Origin: Betaproteobacteria bacterium
GTDB lineage: Bacteria > Pseudomonadota > Gammaproteobacteria > Burkholderiales > Rhodocyclaceae
Length of the DNA: 64,000 nt
Direction of reading: 5' to 3'
NCBI GenBank assembly: GCA_016234745.1
Contig: JACRAR010000004.1
Span: 1 to 64,000, forward strand
Made by a program: the position numbers and the translations under genes. Within the stretch, counting starts at the first letter, position 1. Every line of letters begins with the position of its first letter. Below are positions 29,219 to 38,771 of this stretch, piece by piece. The notes beneath the pieces are model-generated. The model did no database searches and had not been told where the DNA came from. It worked only from the letters and a program-made list of their open reading frames with translations.

Positions 29219-30182
29219 CCAGCGTATTCTGGTTGCCGATATCGGCGGAACCAATGCACGATTTGCGCTGGCCTGTTCTCATCCGGCGCAAATCAGTGAC
29301 GTAATCTCCCTGTGCTGCGCTGATTTCGCCGGTCCGCTCGAAGCCGCGCGGGCCTATCTGCAGGAAATTGAGCTTGCTCCGGAAACCATAAAGCGCGCCG
29401 CATTTGCCGTGGCTACCGCGGTCAACGGCGACAGCATCAAGCTGACCAACAGTACCTGGTCGTTCGAACGCAGCCATCTGGAGCGTGCGCTTGGCCTGGA
29501 TCAACTGCAGATATTCAACGACTTTGAAGTTCTGGCCTATGCTCTGCCAGGACTCGCCGCATCCGATTTCCATCTGGTTGGCACTGCCTTGCCGAAACCC
29601 GGTCTACCTATGGTTGCCTTGGGTCCCGGGACTGGCCTGGGCGTGGCGGGAGTGGTTCCAAGTCGCCACGGATGGATCGCAGTGCCTGGCGAAGGCGGAC
29701 ATGCCACGCTGGCCGCCGCAGATGATTTTGAGGCGGAAATCCTGAAGGCCGCACGACAGGAGCACGCGCATGTTTCCGCCGAACGCCTGCTGTCCGGCAT
29801 CGGCCTGCCAGTATTGCTGCGGGCAGTCTGCACGGTGCAGGGTCTTGCATCGATAAACTTTTCTCCGGAGGAAATCAGCGCTCTGGGCGTGCACAACAGG
29901 CATCCGCAGTGTCGCACTGCCATGGAGCTGTTTTTCGCCTTTCTTGGCGGATTCGCCGGCAATCTCGCGTTAAGTTTCGGTGCCCGTGGTGGCGTCTTCA
30001 TTGGCGGCGGCATCGTCCCGCAACTGCAGGACTTTATGGCGTCTTCGCGCTTCCGCGAACGTTTCGAAAGCAAGGGCAGGTTCCAGCCTTATCTGGCGGA
30101 AATCGCCACGGCCACGCTCACCGCGCAGCATCTTGCGTTGCGCGGCCTGGCGGGTGCGCTTGAAAACACTGCGGCAGATTAA
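29214..30182 (+). CDS. glk: Glucokinase, probable ATT start
   Basis: 322-residue ROK-independent glucokinase that phosphorylates glucose with ATP. Motifs are ILVADIGGTNARFAL (phosphate binding), LGPGTGLGVAG, EGGHATLAA and GGVFIGGGIVPQL. The conserved N-terminus has no ATG, GTG or TTG near it. The codon before SQRILVADIGG is ATT at 29214; a GGTGGAG ribosome binding site lies seven bases upstream and the codon overlaps the rne stop (ATTAG). The alternative is TTG 29133 or 29148, which adds 22-27 residues coded inside rne. The start is inferred. Confidence 0.9.
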   Translation: MSQRILVADIGGTNARFALACSHPAQISDVISLCCADFAGPLEAARAYLQEIELAPETIKRAAFAVATAVNGDSIKLTNSTWSFERSHLERALGLDQLQIFNDFEVLAYALPGLAASDFHLVGTALPKPGLPMVALGPGTGLGVAGVVPSRHGWIAVPGEGGHATLAAADDFEAEILKAARQEHAHVSAERLLSGIGLPVLLRAVCTVQGLASINFSPEEISALGVHNRHPQCRTAMELFFAFLGGFAGNLALSFGARGGVFIGGGIVPQLQDFMASSRFRERFESKGRFQPYLAEIATATLTAQHLALRGLAGALENTAAD

Positions 30183-30208
30183 TGCCCAGGCAGGAATAGC
30201 CGCCCAGA

Positions 30209-32260
30209 TCAATCGTGGGCCACTGGCGCTTCGTGGGGATCCGCGCCAAACACCTGACGGCGCAAGCGAAACAGCTCGTCACGGGCGGCGGCGGCCTCCT
30301 CGAATTCCAGATTCCGCGCATGCTGCTGCATGGCCTTTTCCAGGCGCTTGATGGTCTTGGCCAGGTCTTTCTCGCTCAGCGCTTCGTACCGTGCCTGCTG
30401 CTGGGCCGCCTTCAGTTCGCGCATGGCCTCTTCGCTGTCATACACGCCGTCGATGATGTCCTTGATGCGCTTCTTGACACCGCTCGGCACGATCCCGTGC
30501 TCGGTATTGAAAGCGACCTGCTTGGCGCGGCGCCGCTCGGTCTCGTCCATGGCACGACGCATTGAATCGGTGATCCGGTCGGCGTAGAGAATCGCGGTGC
30601 CATTGATGTGCCGTGCGGCACGGCCGATGGTCTGGATCAGCGAGCGCGTCGAGCGCAGGAAGCCTTCCTTGTCCGCATCGAGAATGGCGACCAGCGACAC
30701 CTCGGGAATGTCCAGCCCTTCACGCAATAGATTGATTCCCACCAACACGTCGAACTCACCCAGACGCAGATCGCGAATGATTTCGACGCGTTCGACGGTA
30801 TCCACGTCCGAGTGCAAATAGCGCACCTTGATGCCATTGTCCGCGAAGAAATCGGTGAGCTGCTCGGCCAGCCGCTTGGTCAGGGTCGTTACCAGCACCC
30901 GCTCGTTGGAGGCAACGCGCAGCTTGATCGTGCTCAGCAGATCGTCCACCTGGGTGGCGGCAGGACGCACTTCCAGCTGCGGGTCGACCAGGCCGGTGGG
31001 ACGCACCACCTGCTCCACCACCTGGGCCTGATGCTTGTCTTCGTAATCTGCCGGCGTAGCGGAAATGAATACGGTCTGCGGCATGAGCTTCTCAAATTCA
31101 TCGAAGCGCAGCGGTCGATTGTCCAGCGCGGAAGGCAGGCGGAAGCCATAGTCGACCAGGTTCTCCTTGCGCGACCGGTCGCCCTTGTACATGCCCCCAA
31201 TCTGGGGAATGGTGACATGGCTTTCGTCGATGAACATCAGGGACTGCGGCGGCAGATAGTCGATCAGCGTCGGCGGCGGCTCGCCCGGCTGACGCCCCGA
31301 AAGGTGGCGCGAATAGTTTTCGATGCCCTTGCAGAATCCTAATTGATCGAGCATTTCCAAATCGAAGCGGGTACGCTGTTCGATGCGCTGACATTCAACC
31401 AGTTTCTGGTGCTGCTGGAAGAATTCGATGCGCTCGCGCAGCTCCGCCTTGATTTTCTCGATCGCCTCGAGCACCGTGGCGCGCGGCGTGACGTAATGGC
31501 TGGCGGGAAAGACGGTGAAGCGGCCAAGTTTCTGCTTGCCGCGCCCGGTCAGCGGATCGAACAGCATCAGCGACTCGACCTCGGTATCGAACAGCGTGAT
31601 GCGTATCGCGTGTTCGGCATTTTCCGCGGGAAACACGTCGATCACGTCGCCGCGCACGCGATACACGCCGCGCTTGAAATCCATCTCGTTGCGCTCGTAT
31701 TGCATCTCGGTCAGGCGGCGGATGATGTCCCGCTGCGACAATTTCTCGCCGGCCCGCAAATGCAGGATCATGCTGTGGTAATCGACCGGGTCGCCGATGC
31801 CATAGATGGCCGAGACCGTCGCCACGATCACGCAATCGCGGCGCTCGAGCAATGCCTTGGTGGCCGACAGGCGCATCTGCTCGATATGCTCGTTGATGCT
31901 GGAATCCTTCTCGATATAGAGATCGCGCGAGGGAACATAAGCCTCGGGCTGGTAGTAGTCGTAGTACGAAACAAAATACTCGATGGCATTTTCCGGAAAG
32001 AACTCGCGAAACTCCGAATAAAGCTGCGCCGCCAGGGTTTTGTTCGGCGCCATCACCAGCGCCGGACGACCGCTGCGGGCGATGATATTGGCCATGGTGA
32101 AGGTCTTGCCCGAGCCGGTGACCCCGAGCAGGGTCTGGTACATCAGCCCGTCGTTGACGCCCTCGACCAGCTTGAGGATGGCCTCGGGCTGGTCACCCGC
32201 CGGTTGAAACGGCAGGTGCAGGCGAAAAGGGCTTTCAGGAAATTCTATGAAATCGGACAC
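30209..32260 (-). CDS. uvrB: Excinuclease ABC subunit B UvrB
   Basis: 683-residue damage-verification helicase of nucleotide excision repair. The Walker A motif is [10 protein letters not shown], the DNA-clamping beta-hairpin is [12 protein letters not shown], the DEAD-like box is DESHVTIPQ, and motif VI is [11 protein letters not shown]-terminal UVR domain for UvrC binding ends the protein ([24 protein letters not shown]). The start is GTG 32260 or TTG 32278; I favour 32260 for fit to SDFIEFP. It is divergent from the aminotransferase. Confidence 0.96.
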   Translation of the reverse strand: MSDFIEFPESPFRLHLPFQPAGDQPEAILKLVEGVNDGLMYQTLLGVTGSGKTFTMANIIARSGRPALVMAPNKTLAAQLYSEFREFFPENAIEYFVSYYDYYQPEAYVPSRDLYIEKDSSINEHIEQMRLSATKALLERRDCVIVATVSAIYGIGDPVDYHSMILHLRAGEKLSQRDIIRRLTEMQYERNEMDFKRGVYRVRGDVIDVFPAENAEHAIRITLFDTEVESLMLFDPLTGRGKQKLGRFTVFPASHYVTPRATVLEAIEKIKAELRERIEFFQQHQKLVECQRIEQRTRFDLEMLDQLGFCKGIENYSRHLSGRQPGEPPPTLIDYLPPQSLMFIDESHVTIPQIGGMYKGDRSRKENLVDYGFRLPSALDNRPLRFDEFEKLMPQTVFISATPADYEDKHQAQVVEQVVRPTGLVDPQLEVRPAATQVDDLLSTIKLRVASNERVLVTTLTKRLAEQLTDFFADNGIKVRYLHSDVDTVERVEIIRDLRLGEFDVLVGINLLREGLDIPEVSLVAILDADKEGFLRSTRSLIQTIGRAARHINGTAILYADRITDSMRRAMDETERRRAKQVAFNTEHGIVPSGVKKRIKDIIDGVYDSEEAMRELKAAQQQARYEALSEKDLAKTIKRLEKAMQQHARNLEFEEAAAARDELFRLRRQVFGADPHEAPVAHD

Positions 32261-32440
32261 GCTGGCGAGTAGCTGCAATACAGATGCGCTTTATACCCCA
32301 AAGTCGCCCCAAAGCGCACCCCGGCCTACCCGACTACCCTCAATCAAAGCCCAACCAAAGTGATTCAAGTTAAAATAACCCCACGTAATTTCCACCTGCT
32401 CGACGCCTACAGAACGCTTAATTATGGAGCTTGCATAACC

Positions 32441-33655
32441 ATGTCAAACACCTCTTCTCTCTTTGCCGCCGTGGAGATGGCGCCACGCGATCCGATCCTT
32501 GGCCTGACCGAAAGCTTCAACGCCGACACGCGCGCCACCAAGGTGAATCTCGGCGTCGGGGTGTATTACGATGACAATGGCAAGGTTCCTTTGCTGGCAG
32601 CGGTCCGGGCGGCCGAGAAGGCGCGCCTGGAAACCATGCCGCCGCGCGGCTATCAGCCTATCGAAGGAATGGCCGCATACAACCAGGCAGTGCAAAAACT
32701 GGTTCTAGGCGCAGCTTCGCCGCTGATTGCCGAGGGCCGCGTGATCACTTTCGAGGCTTTGGGTGGAACCGGTGCACTCAAGGTCGGCGCCGATTATCTG
32801 AGACGTTTACTGCCCGATGCCACGGTCTATATCAGCGACCCGAGTTGGGAGAACCATCGCGCCCTGTTCGAATTCGCCGGGTTCAAGGTGGATAGCTACC
32901 CGTACTATGACGCCGCCACCCGCGGCGTCGACTTCAATGCGATGAAAGCAAAACTAGCGACCCTGCCGGCCGGTTCCATCGTCGTGCTGCACGCCTGCTG
33001 CCACAACCCGACCGGGGCCGATCTCAACGAGTCGCAATGGCGCGAAGTTGTCGAATCCATGCACAAGGCGAAACTCGTACCCTATATCGACATGGCCTAC
33101 CAGGGATTTGCCGATGGCATCGAGGCCGATGCCCTGGCGGTGAGGCTATTCGCCGACTCAGGCCTGTCTTTCCTGGTTTCCAGTTCGTTCTCCAAATCCT
33201 TCTCGCTGTACGGCGAGCGTGTCGGCGCCCTGTCCTTCATCACCGCCAGCAAAGATGAATCCGCTCGGGTGCTGAGCCAGGTCAAGCGCATCGTGCGCAC
33301 CAATTATTCCAACCCGCCGACCCATGGCGGTGCCATTGTCGCTGCCGTCCTGGCAAGTCCGGAATTGCGCAAGATGTGGGAAGAGGAACTCGCCGGCATG
33401 CGCGACCGGATCCGCAGCATGCGCACCAGCTTGGTTGAAAAGCTCAAGGCGCGCGGCGTCAAGCAGGATTTCTCCTTTGTCGCCCAGCAGCGCGGGATGT
33501 TCTCCTACACCGGATTGACGGTCGATCAAGTCGAGCGACTGAAGGCCGAATACGGCATTTATGCCGTGAGCACCGGCCGCATCTGCCTGGCGGCGGTCAA
33601 TACGCGCAACATCGACGCTCTCGCCGACGCGATTGCCGGGGTGCTGAAGGGCTGA
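32441..33655 (+). CDS. Aromatic/aspartate aminotransferase
   Basis: 404-residue fold-type I PLP enzyme of the AspC/TyrB type. PLP lysine is Lys252 in SSSFSKSFSLYGERVGAL, with CCHNPTGADL and ISDPSWENHR also typical. Homologues transaminate aspartate or the aromatic amino acids; the window's arylpyruvate oxidoreductase gene makes the aromatic role attractive, but substrate residues were not assessed. ATG 32441 starts MSNTSSLFAAVEM; an upstream frame of 27 residues is unconserved. Stop TGA at 33653-33655 is in frame with the next gene. Confidence 0.92.
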   Translation: MSNTSSLFAAVEMAPRDPILGLTESFNADTRATKVNLGVGVYYDDNGKVPLLAAVRAAEKARLETMPPRGYQPIEGMAAYNQAVQKLVLGAASPLIAEGRVITFEALGGTGALKVGADYLRRLLPDATVYISDPSWENHRALFEFAGFKVDSYPYYDAATRGVDFNAMKAKLATLPAGSIVVLHACCHNPTGADLNESQWREVVESMHKAKLVPYIDMAYQGFADGIEADALAVRLFADSGLSFLVSSSFSKSFSLYGERVGALSFITASKDESARVLSQVKRIVRTNYSNPPTHGGAIVAAVLASPELRKMWEEELAGMRDRIRSMRTSLVEKLKARGVKQDFSFVAQQRGMFSYTGLTVDQVERLKAEYGIYAVSTGRICLAAVNTRNIDALADAIAGVLKG

Positions 33656-33682
33656 CAGACACAACGCTTCCGCAGAGCCCAA

Positions 33683-35287
33683 CTGAAAAAAACCTACGAT
33701 GCCCTGATCATCGGCGCAGGCCATAACGGCCTGGTCTGCGCTTGCTATCTTGCGGCAAGGGGCTGGTCGGTACGCGTCCTGGAGCGCCGGCATATCATCG
33801 GCGGAACCGCGGTCACGGAAGAGTTTCATCCGGGTTTCCGCAATTCCACGGCAAGCTACACAGTCAGCCTGCTGCATCCGAAAGTAATACACGATCTGCG
33901 GCTGTTCCAACACGGCCTGCGCGTGATCGAGCGGCCTTATTCCAATTTTCTGCCGCTCGGCGACAACGAATACATCAAGGTAGGCGGCGGCCTGGCGGCC
34001 ACGCAGCGCGAAGTCGCGCGCTTCTCCGTACGCGATGCCGAGCGGCTGCCCGCCTACTATGCCATGCTCGAAGACGTTGCCGCGGTGGTCAAGGACTTGC
34101 TGCTGGAAACTCCGCCCAATGTCGGTGGGGGAATGAGAGATCTGTTCCAGGCCGTCAAGGTAGGCAAACGTTTCAAGGCGCTCGACATCAGCCTGCGCCG
34201 CGACCTGCTCGATCTTTTCACCAAGAGCGCCGGCGATATTCTCGACCAGTGGTTCGAATCCGATCCGATCAAGGCGTGTTTTGGTTTCGACAGCATCGTC
34301 GGCAATCTTGCCTCACCCTACACGGCCGGTTCGGCCTATGTCCTGCTCCATCATGTGCTGGGTGAGGTGAATGGCAAGCCCGGCACCTGGGGGCATGCGC
34401 TTGGCGGCATGGGGGCGATCGCGGTCGCGCTGGGCAAGGAAGCAGGAATTCGCGGCGTCGAGATCTCCACCTCCGCAGCAGTGAAGGAAGTGATGCTGCG
34501 CGAAACGAAGTCCGGACACGAAGCCTGCGGGGTAAAACTGGAGGATGGTTCGGAAATACGGGCACAGCGGGTGGTCTCCAACCTGAACCCGAAGTTACTG
34601 TTTCGAACGCTCATCAACCCGCTCGCACTTCCCGACGATTTTCAGAAACGCATCGCTGCTTACAAATGCGGCTCGGGCAGCTTTCGCATGAATGTCGCCT
34701 TGTCCGAATTGCCGCGCTTCACCTGCCAGGCGACACCGAACAACGCTCCTGCCCCGCACCATTCATCCGGCATCATCATGGCGCCTTCCTTGCGGTATAT
34801 GGAACAAGCCTACTTTGATGTGCGCAGTCTGGGCTGGTCGCAACAACCGATCGTGGAAATGCTGATCCCGTCCACCGTCGATGATTCCCTGGCCCCGCCC
34901 GGTAAGCATGTAGCCAGCCTGTTTTGCCAGCATGTCCTGCCGCATCTGCCCAATGGGAAAAGCTGGGACGACGAACGTGAGCGGGTTGCTGATGTCATGT
35001 TTGCAACAATCGACCGCTACTCACCCAACTTCAGGGCCAGCGTGATCGGACGCCAAATATTCAGTCCGCTCGATCTGGAGAGGACTTTCGGGTTGATGGA
35101 TGGCGACATTTTTCATGGCGCTCTGACCCTTGATCAGCTTTTCAGCGCGCGCCCTCTGCTCGGCCATGGCGATTACCGGACGCCCATCAAGGGGCTCTAC
35201 CAGTGCGGTTCAGGCACCCACCCCGGCGGCGGTGTCACCGGCGTCCCAGGTCATAATGCCGCACGCGAGATCTTGCACGACCGATAG
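33683..35287 (+). CDS. PYROXD2-like FAD-dependent oxidoreductase, probable CTG start
   Basis: 534-residue flavoprotein of the phytoene desaturase superfamily, closest in pattern to PYROXD2. The dinucleotide motif LIIGAGHNGLVCACYLAARG is followed by GGTAVTEEFHPGFRNSTASYTVSLL, and the C-terminus has the FAD-binding GLYQCGSGTHPGGGVTGVPGHNAA. Its substrate is unknown. No ATG, GTG or TTG lies between the preceding in-frame stop (33653) and the Rossmann motif, so CTG 33683 (giving KKTYDALIIG) is the best start. The first ATG-type start at 33923 would delete the FAD-binding loop. Confidence 0.85.
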   Translation: MKKTYDALIIGAGHNGLVCACYLAARGWSVRVLERRHIIGGTAVTEEFHPGFRNSTASYTVSLLHPKVIHDLRLFQHGLRVIERPYSNFLPLGDNEYIKVGGGLAATQREVARFSVRDAERLPAYYAMLEDVAAVVKDLLLETPPNVGGGMRDLFQAVKVGKRFKALDISLRRDLLDLFTKSAGDILDQWFESDPIKACFGFDSIVGNLASPYTAGSAYVLLHHVLGEVNGKPGTWGHALGGMGAIAVALGKEAGIRGVEISTSAAVKEVMLRETKSGHEACGVKLEDGSEIRAQRVVSNLNPKLLFRTLINPLALPDDFQKRIAAYKCGSGSFRMNVALSELPRFTCQATPNNAPAPHHSSGIIMAPSLRYMEQAYFDVRSLGWSQQPIVEMLIPSTVDDSLAPPGKHVASLFCQHVLPHLPNGKSWDDERERVADVMFATIDRYSPNFRASVIGRQIFSPLDLERTFGLMDGDIFHGALTLDQLFSARPLLGHGDYRTPIKGLYQCGSGTHPGGGVTGVPGHNAAREILHDR

Positions 35288-35398
35288 CAAGGGACCATTC
35301 GCCAAATTGCTCGGCAAACCCGCTTCAATTCGCGCCATTAAATCTGGCGACGCCTGCATATAATCAGTTCGAAGATGGTTTTGTCGGAGAATTGCGTC

Positions 35399-35698
35399 AT
35401 GGCTCGGCCTGTTGCCTTGTTTATCACGACTTTTGTAGTCAGCAGCTTTGTGGTTTATTGGGCAACCGCCTCGGCCTTCGGGCAAATCCTGCCCCCGAAA
35501 CAGAGTGCTGCCCGTCCTCAATATGCCCGAGGCAGCAACTGCCAGATTGAAGTCGCTGGCCAGATGGTGCAACTTCAACTCGGCCAGGGAATCAGGACAG
35601 CAGATGGCTGGCGCAATTGCCAGACTTACGAAGGGCATTCTTTCATCGTCTATTCGACCAAGCCGCCTCAATCGATCGTCGTGGATAGTGGAAACTGA
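35399..35698 (+). CDS. Small secreted protein of unknown function
   Basis: 99-residue protein. A signal peptide (MARPVALFITTFVVSSFVVYWATASAFG) leads into a short mature domain with two Cys residues (GSNCQIEVAG and GWRNCQTY), possibly disulfide bonded. No family was recognised. ATG 35399 has GGAG upstream; ATG 35375 in the same frame is an alternative. A perfect TATAAT at 35359-35364 may be the -10 box. Confidence 0.7.
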   Translation: MARPVALFITTFVVSSFVVYWATASAFGQILPPKQSAARPQYARGSNCQIEVAGQMVQLQLGQGIRTADGWRNCQTYEGHSFIVYSTKPPQSIVVDSGN

Positions 35699-35955
35699 GC
35701 GGCAACCAAGGAGCGACAGAATCATCTTCCGACAGCTCGCGACAGGGGCGATATCATGAGAAGTCAATTGCTCACGCATTTCGTGCGAACCTTGCATCTT
35801 CGGCTGGACGCACCCATGCCCTCCGAATTGAAGGCATCTCACGCCAGAATAAGCCGGCTGAGAACTTGCCAGAATCCGGCGTCCGGGGCAAAGATTCTTC
35901 AATTCAGCAGAAACAGAAGAAACCCCTGATCTTCCAGGCGAGATGTTGATACGGC
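35699..35955. other. Gene-poor stretch before a pseudogene
   Basis: 257 bases with no recognisable gene. A 57-codon open frame begins at 35756 and looks compositionally random. It may be degraded DNA that once belonged to the hydrolase remnant that follows. Confidence 0.4.
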
Positions 35956-36192
35956 GATAAGGTCGCCGAGGTTTTCTGCGCTGCCGGTTTTGCTGTGCTC
36001 GTCTACGACCACTGAAATTTTGGTGCGAGCGAGGGCTTGCCGAGACACCATATCGATCCATGGCGCCAGGTCTCCGATTACCACGATGCCATCACCTTTG
36101 CCGGCTCGATCCCGGGAGTGGACAAGAGCAGAATCGGTATCTGGGATTCAAGCTATAGCGGCGGCACGGTAGGGGACGACATCGGCATCTAA
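35956..36192 (+). pseudogene. Remnant of an alpha/beta hydrolase
   Basis: One frame reads DKVAEVFCAAGFAVLVYDH, then a TGA, then NFGASEGLPRHHIDPW, VSDYHDAITFAG, PGVDKSRIGIWDSSYSGG and a stop at 36192. This is the middle of a dienelactone hydrolase/X-Pro peptidase-like protein where HRNFGASEG and the nucleophile elbow WGSSYSGG are expected. The internal TGA replaces the expected Arg codon and Gly has changed to Asp at the elbow. N- and C-terminal parts are missing, so this is a decaying gene. Confidence 0.8.
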
Positions 36193-36381
36193 TACTGCTT
36201 GCCGCCCGGCAAGGCAAGAATTGACGGCAATTTCTGCCTCTATTCCGGGCATTCCGCCAAACACTATAATCTAATACATTGTTTTTACTTAATTAATCAT
36301 GGTGGCATCGAGTTTGCTATTGAGTTGGCATCAGCCGCACCGGATAGCAAACTCAAACCCTGCCCCACTGGAGCCTTACCC

Positions 36382-37269
36382 ATGAACATATCGTCCGTTT
36401 CCATCAATTTGAGTATCGCGAATTTCCGCACGCAGATGCTAAGCTCACTTATGGATCTCGGCTCTGACGCCAATTCATCCTTTGCTGACATTGTGTCCGG
36501 GCTGCAAACCGGGGGCAACAATCCCCTGGCATCGCAGAATCCGGGCGCACCGTTGGGCGTAGGTTTCGGCGGTTCCTCAGCCGGATTCAATATGGCATTG
36601 AACGATCCGATGTCGGCCTATACGATGATGACCAGGATCAATGTTCTGGATGTCACCTACAAGGCCCAGTATTCCGAATTGAGCAAGATGGATGCACATC
36701 TGCCTCACTTAGCGGAAGCAGCGCAACAATTGGGAAATACAGCCACCACCGATACCCACGACAGCATCGAAGCCAGACTGCAGGATTTCATCCGGCAGTA
36801 CAACGCCTGGGTTCAACGCTTCAAGCCCGATGTGCAGCCCCAGGGCGTGCTGGCGAATATCCAGGCAGGCGAACTTCCTCTGTATGAACTGGATCAGGTC
36901 ATCGAAAGCAGGTTCATCGGTGCGAAGGATGGGTTGAATGGGCTTGCGGACCTGGGCATCAGCATTGATGCCAATACGGGGCTGATGTCATTGAACACCA
37001 GCCAGCTTGTCGCCGCATTGGCAAACAACAAGCAGGCAGTTGTCGACGCGATTGGAGAATTCAGCACCAAATTTGCCGCAGAAGCGAATCTGCTGGCTTC
37101 CGACGACAATCTGATCCAGCATCGGCTCAATAATCTCAATGGCGCCATTGTCTATATCGACGGCAATGTCGGTGGCTGGCAAAAGGAGTTTGGCAGTGGC
37201 GACGCCGCAAACCCGACCGGGAGAATCGCTCAGGCCTTGGCTGCCTACAATAATGCGACCAGCATATGA
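36382..37269 (+). CDS. FliD-like flagellar hook-associated protein homologue (orphan)
   Basis: 295-residue protein. The C-terminal half, with LNGLADLGISIDANTGLMSLN, QLVAALANNKQAVVDAI and FAAEANLLA, matches the pattern of the FliD C-terminal region (LADLGI, a short calcium-like turn, LDxxKLxxAL). The N-terminal part is unlike canonical FliD and lacks its capping motif. GGAG precedes ATG 36382. No other flagellar genes are near, so a role in a hook cap is unlikely to be the whole story. Assignment is moderate. Confidence 0.55.
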   Translation: MNISSVSINLSIANFRTQMLSSLMDLGSDANSSFADIVSGLQTGGNNPLASQNPGAPLGVGFGGSSAGFNMALNDPMSAYTMMTRINVLDVTYKAQYSELSKMDAHLPHLAEAAQQLGNTATTDTHDSIEARLQDFIRQYNAWVQRFKPDVQPQGVLANIQAGELPLYELDQVIESRFIGAKDGLNGLADLGISIDANTGLMSLNTSQLVAALANNKQAVVDAIGEFSTKFAAEANLLASDDNLIQHRLNNLNGAIVYIDGNVGGWQKEFGSGDAANPTGRIAQALAAYNNATSI

Positions 37270-37422
37270 CCTGATCAGATCTGAACTTCATTCAGCCGAA
37301 AGTAAGCCGGACGCTCACACCCTGTGAAGGTATTGCCTCGTGCGCCCATTGTTGTCGCAGGACGGTCGGGGCGATATGATGGACACAATCACGACGGACG
37401 ACGGGGTCAAAGGGATGCAACC

Positions 37423-38670
37423 GTGCTGAATACTGCAATGGATAAGGTGTTTGCCGGCCTCGTTACGCGTGGCACGCTCACTGTGACAGCGGCGGATGGG
37501 CAGCGCTTCACGTTTGGTGATGGCAGTGGCTTGCCGGTCGCCGTGGCATTCGCCGATCGCGGTGCGCAACTGGCATTTATGCTCGATCCCGAACTTCGCC
37601 TGGGCGAATTGTTCATGGAGGAGCGTTTCAAGGTAGAACAGGGAACGATCTACGATTTCCTCGACCTGGTGCTGCGCGAGAATGCGGGTGAACCCGATCC
37701 GCTTTGGGCGAAGGCGCTTGATCGGATCCGATTCTACCTGCGCCGGCTGACATCGTTGATCGGGCGCAGCGCGGCTCAGGCCAATGTCGCTCATCATTAC
37801 GATCTCGATCATCGTCTCTTCAGACTTTTTTTGGATGACGACAATCAATATTCCTGCGCTTATTACGAGGCCCCCGAGGACAGCCTGGAAACCGCCCAGC
37901 TTGCCAAAATGCGGCATATCGCAGCGAAACTTCACATCCGACCACAAGATCGCATCCTCGACATCGGTTGCGGTTGGGGAGGCCTCGCGCGCTATCTTTC
38001 CAATGTCGCAGGTGCAGCCCATGTGACCGGTATTACCTTGTCCCGGGAGCAGCTGGCCTTGGCGCGCCAGCGTGCTGCAGCATCGCAAATCAGCGACCGC
38101 CTCAATTTCGAACTCACTGACTATCGAGATATGGCGGGCACCTTCGAACGCATCGTGTCGGTCGGCATGTTCGAACATGTGGGTTTCGCCAGTTATGCAA
38201 CCTTCTTCCGAAAATGCCGCACCTTGCTTGCGGAAGATGGCGTGATGCTGCTGCATACCATCGGTCAGTGCGACGGTCCCAACGCACCCAACCCCTGGCT
38301 GACGAAATACATCTTTCCCGGCGGCTATCTGCCGGCGCTCTCGGAAATGCTTCCCGCCATCGAGCGCGCCGGCCTCATCGTCAGCGACATTGAAGTCTTG
38401 CGCCTGCACTACGCCACGACACTGCGCCAATGGCGGGAGCGTTTCATGGCGCGGCGCGACGCGGCGAAAGCCCTCTACGACGAACGGTTCTGCCGCATGT
38501 GGGAATTCTATCTCGCCATGTGCGAGGCAGCTTTTCACCACCAGAATGTCGCCGTATTCCAACTGCAATTGGTTCGTCGCCAGACGGCAGCGCCGCTGAC
38601 ACGCGAATACATCGGCATTCGGGAAACAGAGCTACGTGCCGCAGAGGCAAGCGTTGAACCGCGTAGGTAG
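37423..38670 (+). CDS. Cyclopropane-fatty-acyl-phospholipid synthase family methyltransferase
   Basis: 415-residue SAM-dependent enzyme of the Cfa/CmaS family, which adds a methylene across double bonds of membrane fatty acids. Family motifs are GRSAAQANVAHHYDLDHRLFRLFLDDD, YSCAYYEAPEDSLETAQ, SAM site LDIGCGWGGLARYL, and SVGMFEHVGFASYATFF. Start GTG 37423 has AAGGGA upstream; ATG 37438 is also possible. The exact substrate within the family (cyclopropane, or methoxy/methyl branch) is not set by sequence. Confidence 0.9.
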   Translation: MLNTAMDKVFAGLVTRGTLTVTAADGQRFTFGDGSGLPVAVAFADRGAQLAFMLDPELRLGELFMEERFKVEQGTIYDFLDLVLRENAGEPDPLWAKALDRIRFYLRRLTSLIGRSAAQANVAHHYDLDHRLFRLFLDDDNQYSCAYYEAPEDSLETAQLAKMRHIAAKLHIRPQDRILDIGCGWGGLARYLSNVAGAAHVTGITLSREQLALARQRAAASQISDRLNFELTDYRDMAGTFERIVSVGMFEHVGFASYATFFRKCRTLLAEDGVMLLHTIGQCDGPNAPNPWLTKYIFPGGYLPALSEMLPAIERAGLIVSDIEVLRLHYATTLRQWRERFMARRDAAKALYDERFCRMWEFYLAMCEAAFHHQNVAVFQLQLVRRQTAAPLTREYIGIRETELRAAEASVEPRR

Positions 38671-38771
38671 CTCACCAAAGCGATAGGAGAAACTCCAGCT
38701 TGTTTTCCTGGAGCGTTGCGTTAGGGCAGAAGCGGCATGCATCGAAAACCTGTCGAATAGAAATACGCTGG

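Noticed and set aside
32279-32440. Possible LexA box before uvrB
   Set aside because: Only partial CTG...CAG matches were seen; none fit the CTGT-N8-ACAG spacing.
33653-33655. Selenocysteine reading of the TGA between aminotransferase and flavoprotein
   Set aside because: The aminotransferase ends at its usual length there, and no SECIS-like hairpin was seen right after it.
34249-34262. TTCGAATCC, tRNA T-loop-like string
   Set aside because: No cloverleaf arms around it; it lies inside the flavoprotein gene.
35756-35929. 57-codon open frame
   Set aside because: Composition looks random, no family, and it lies in decayed DNA.
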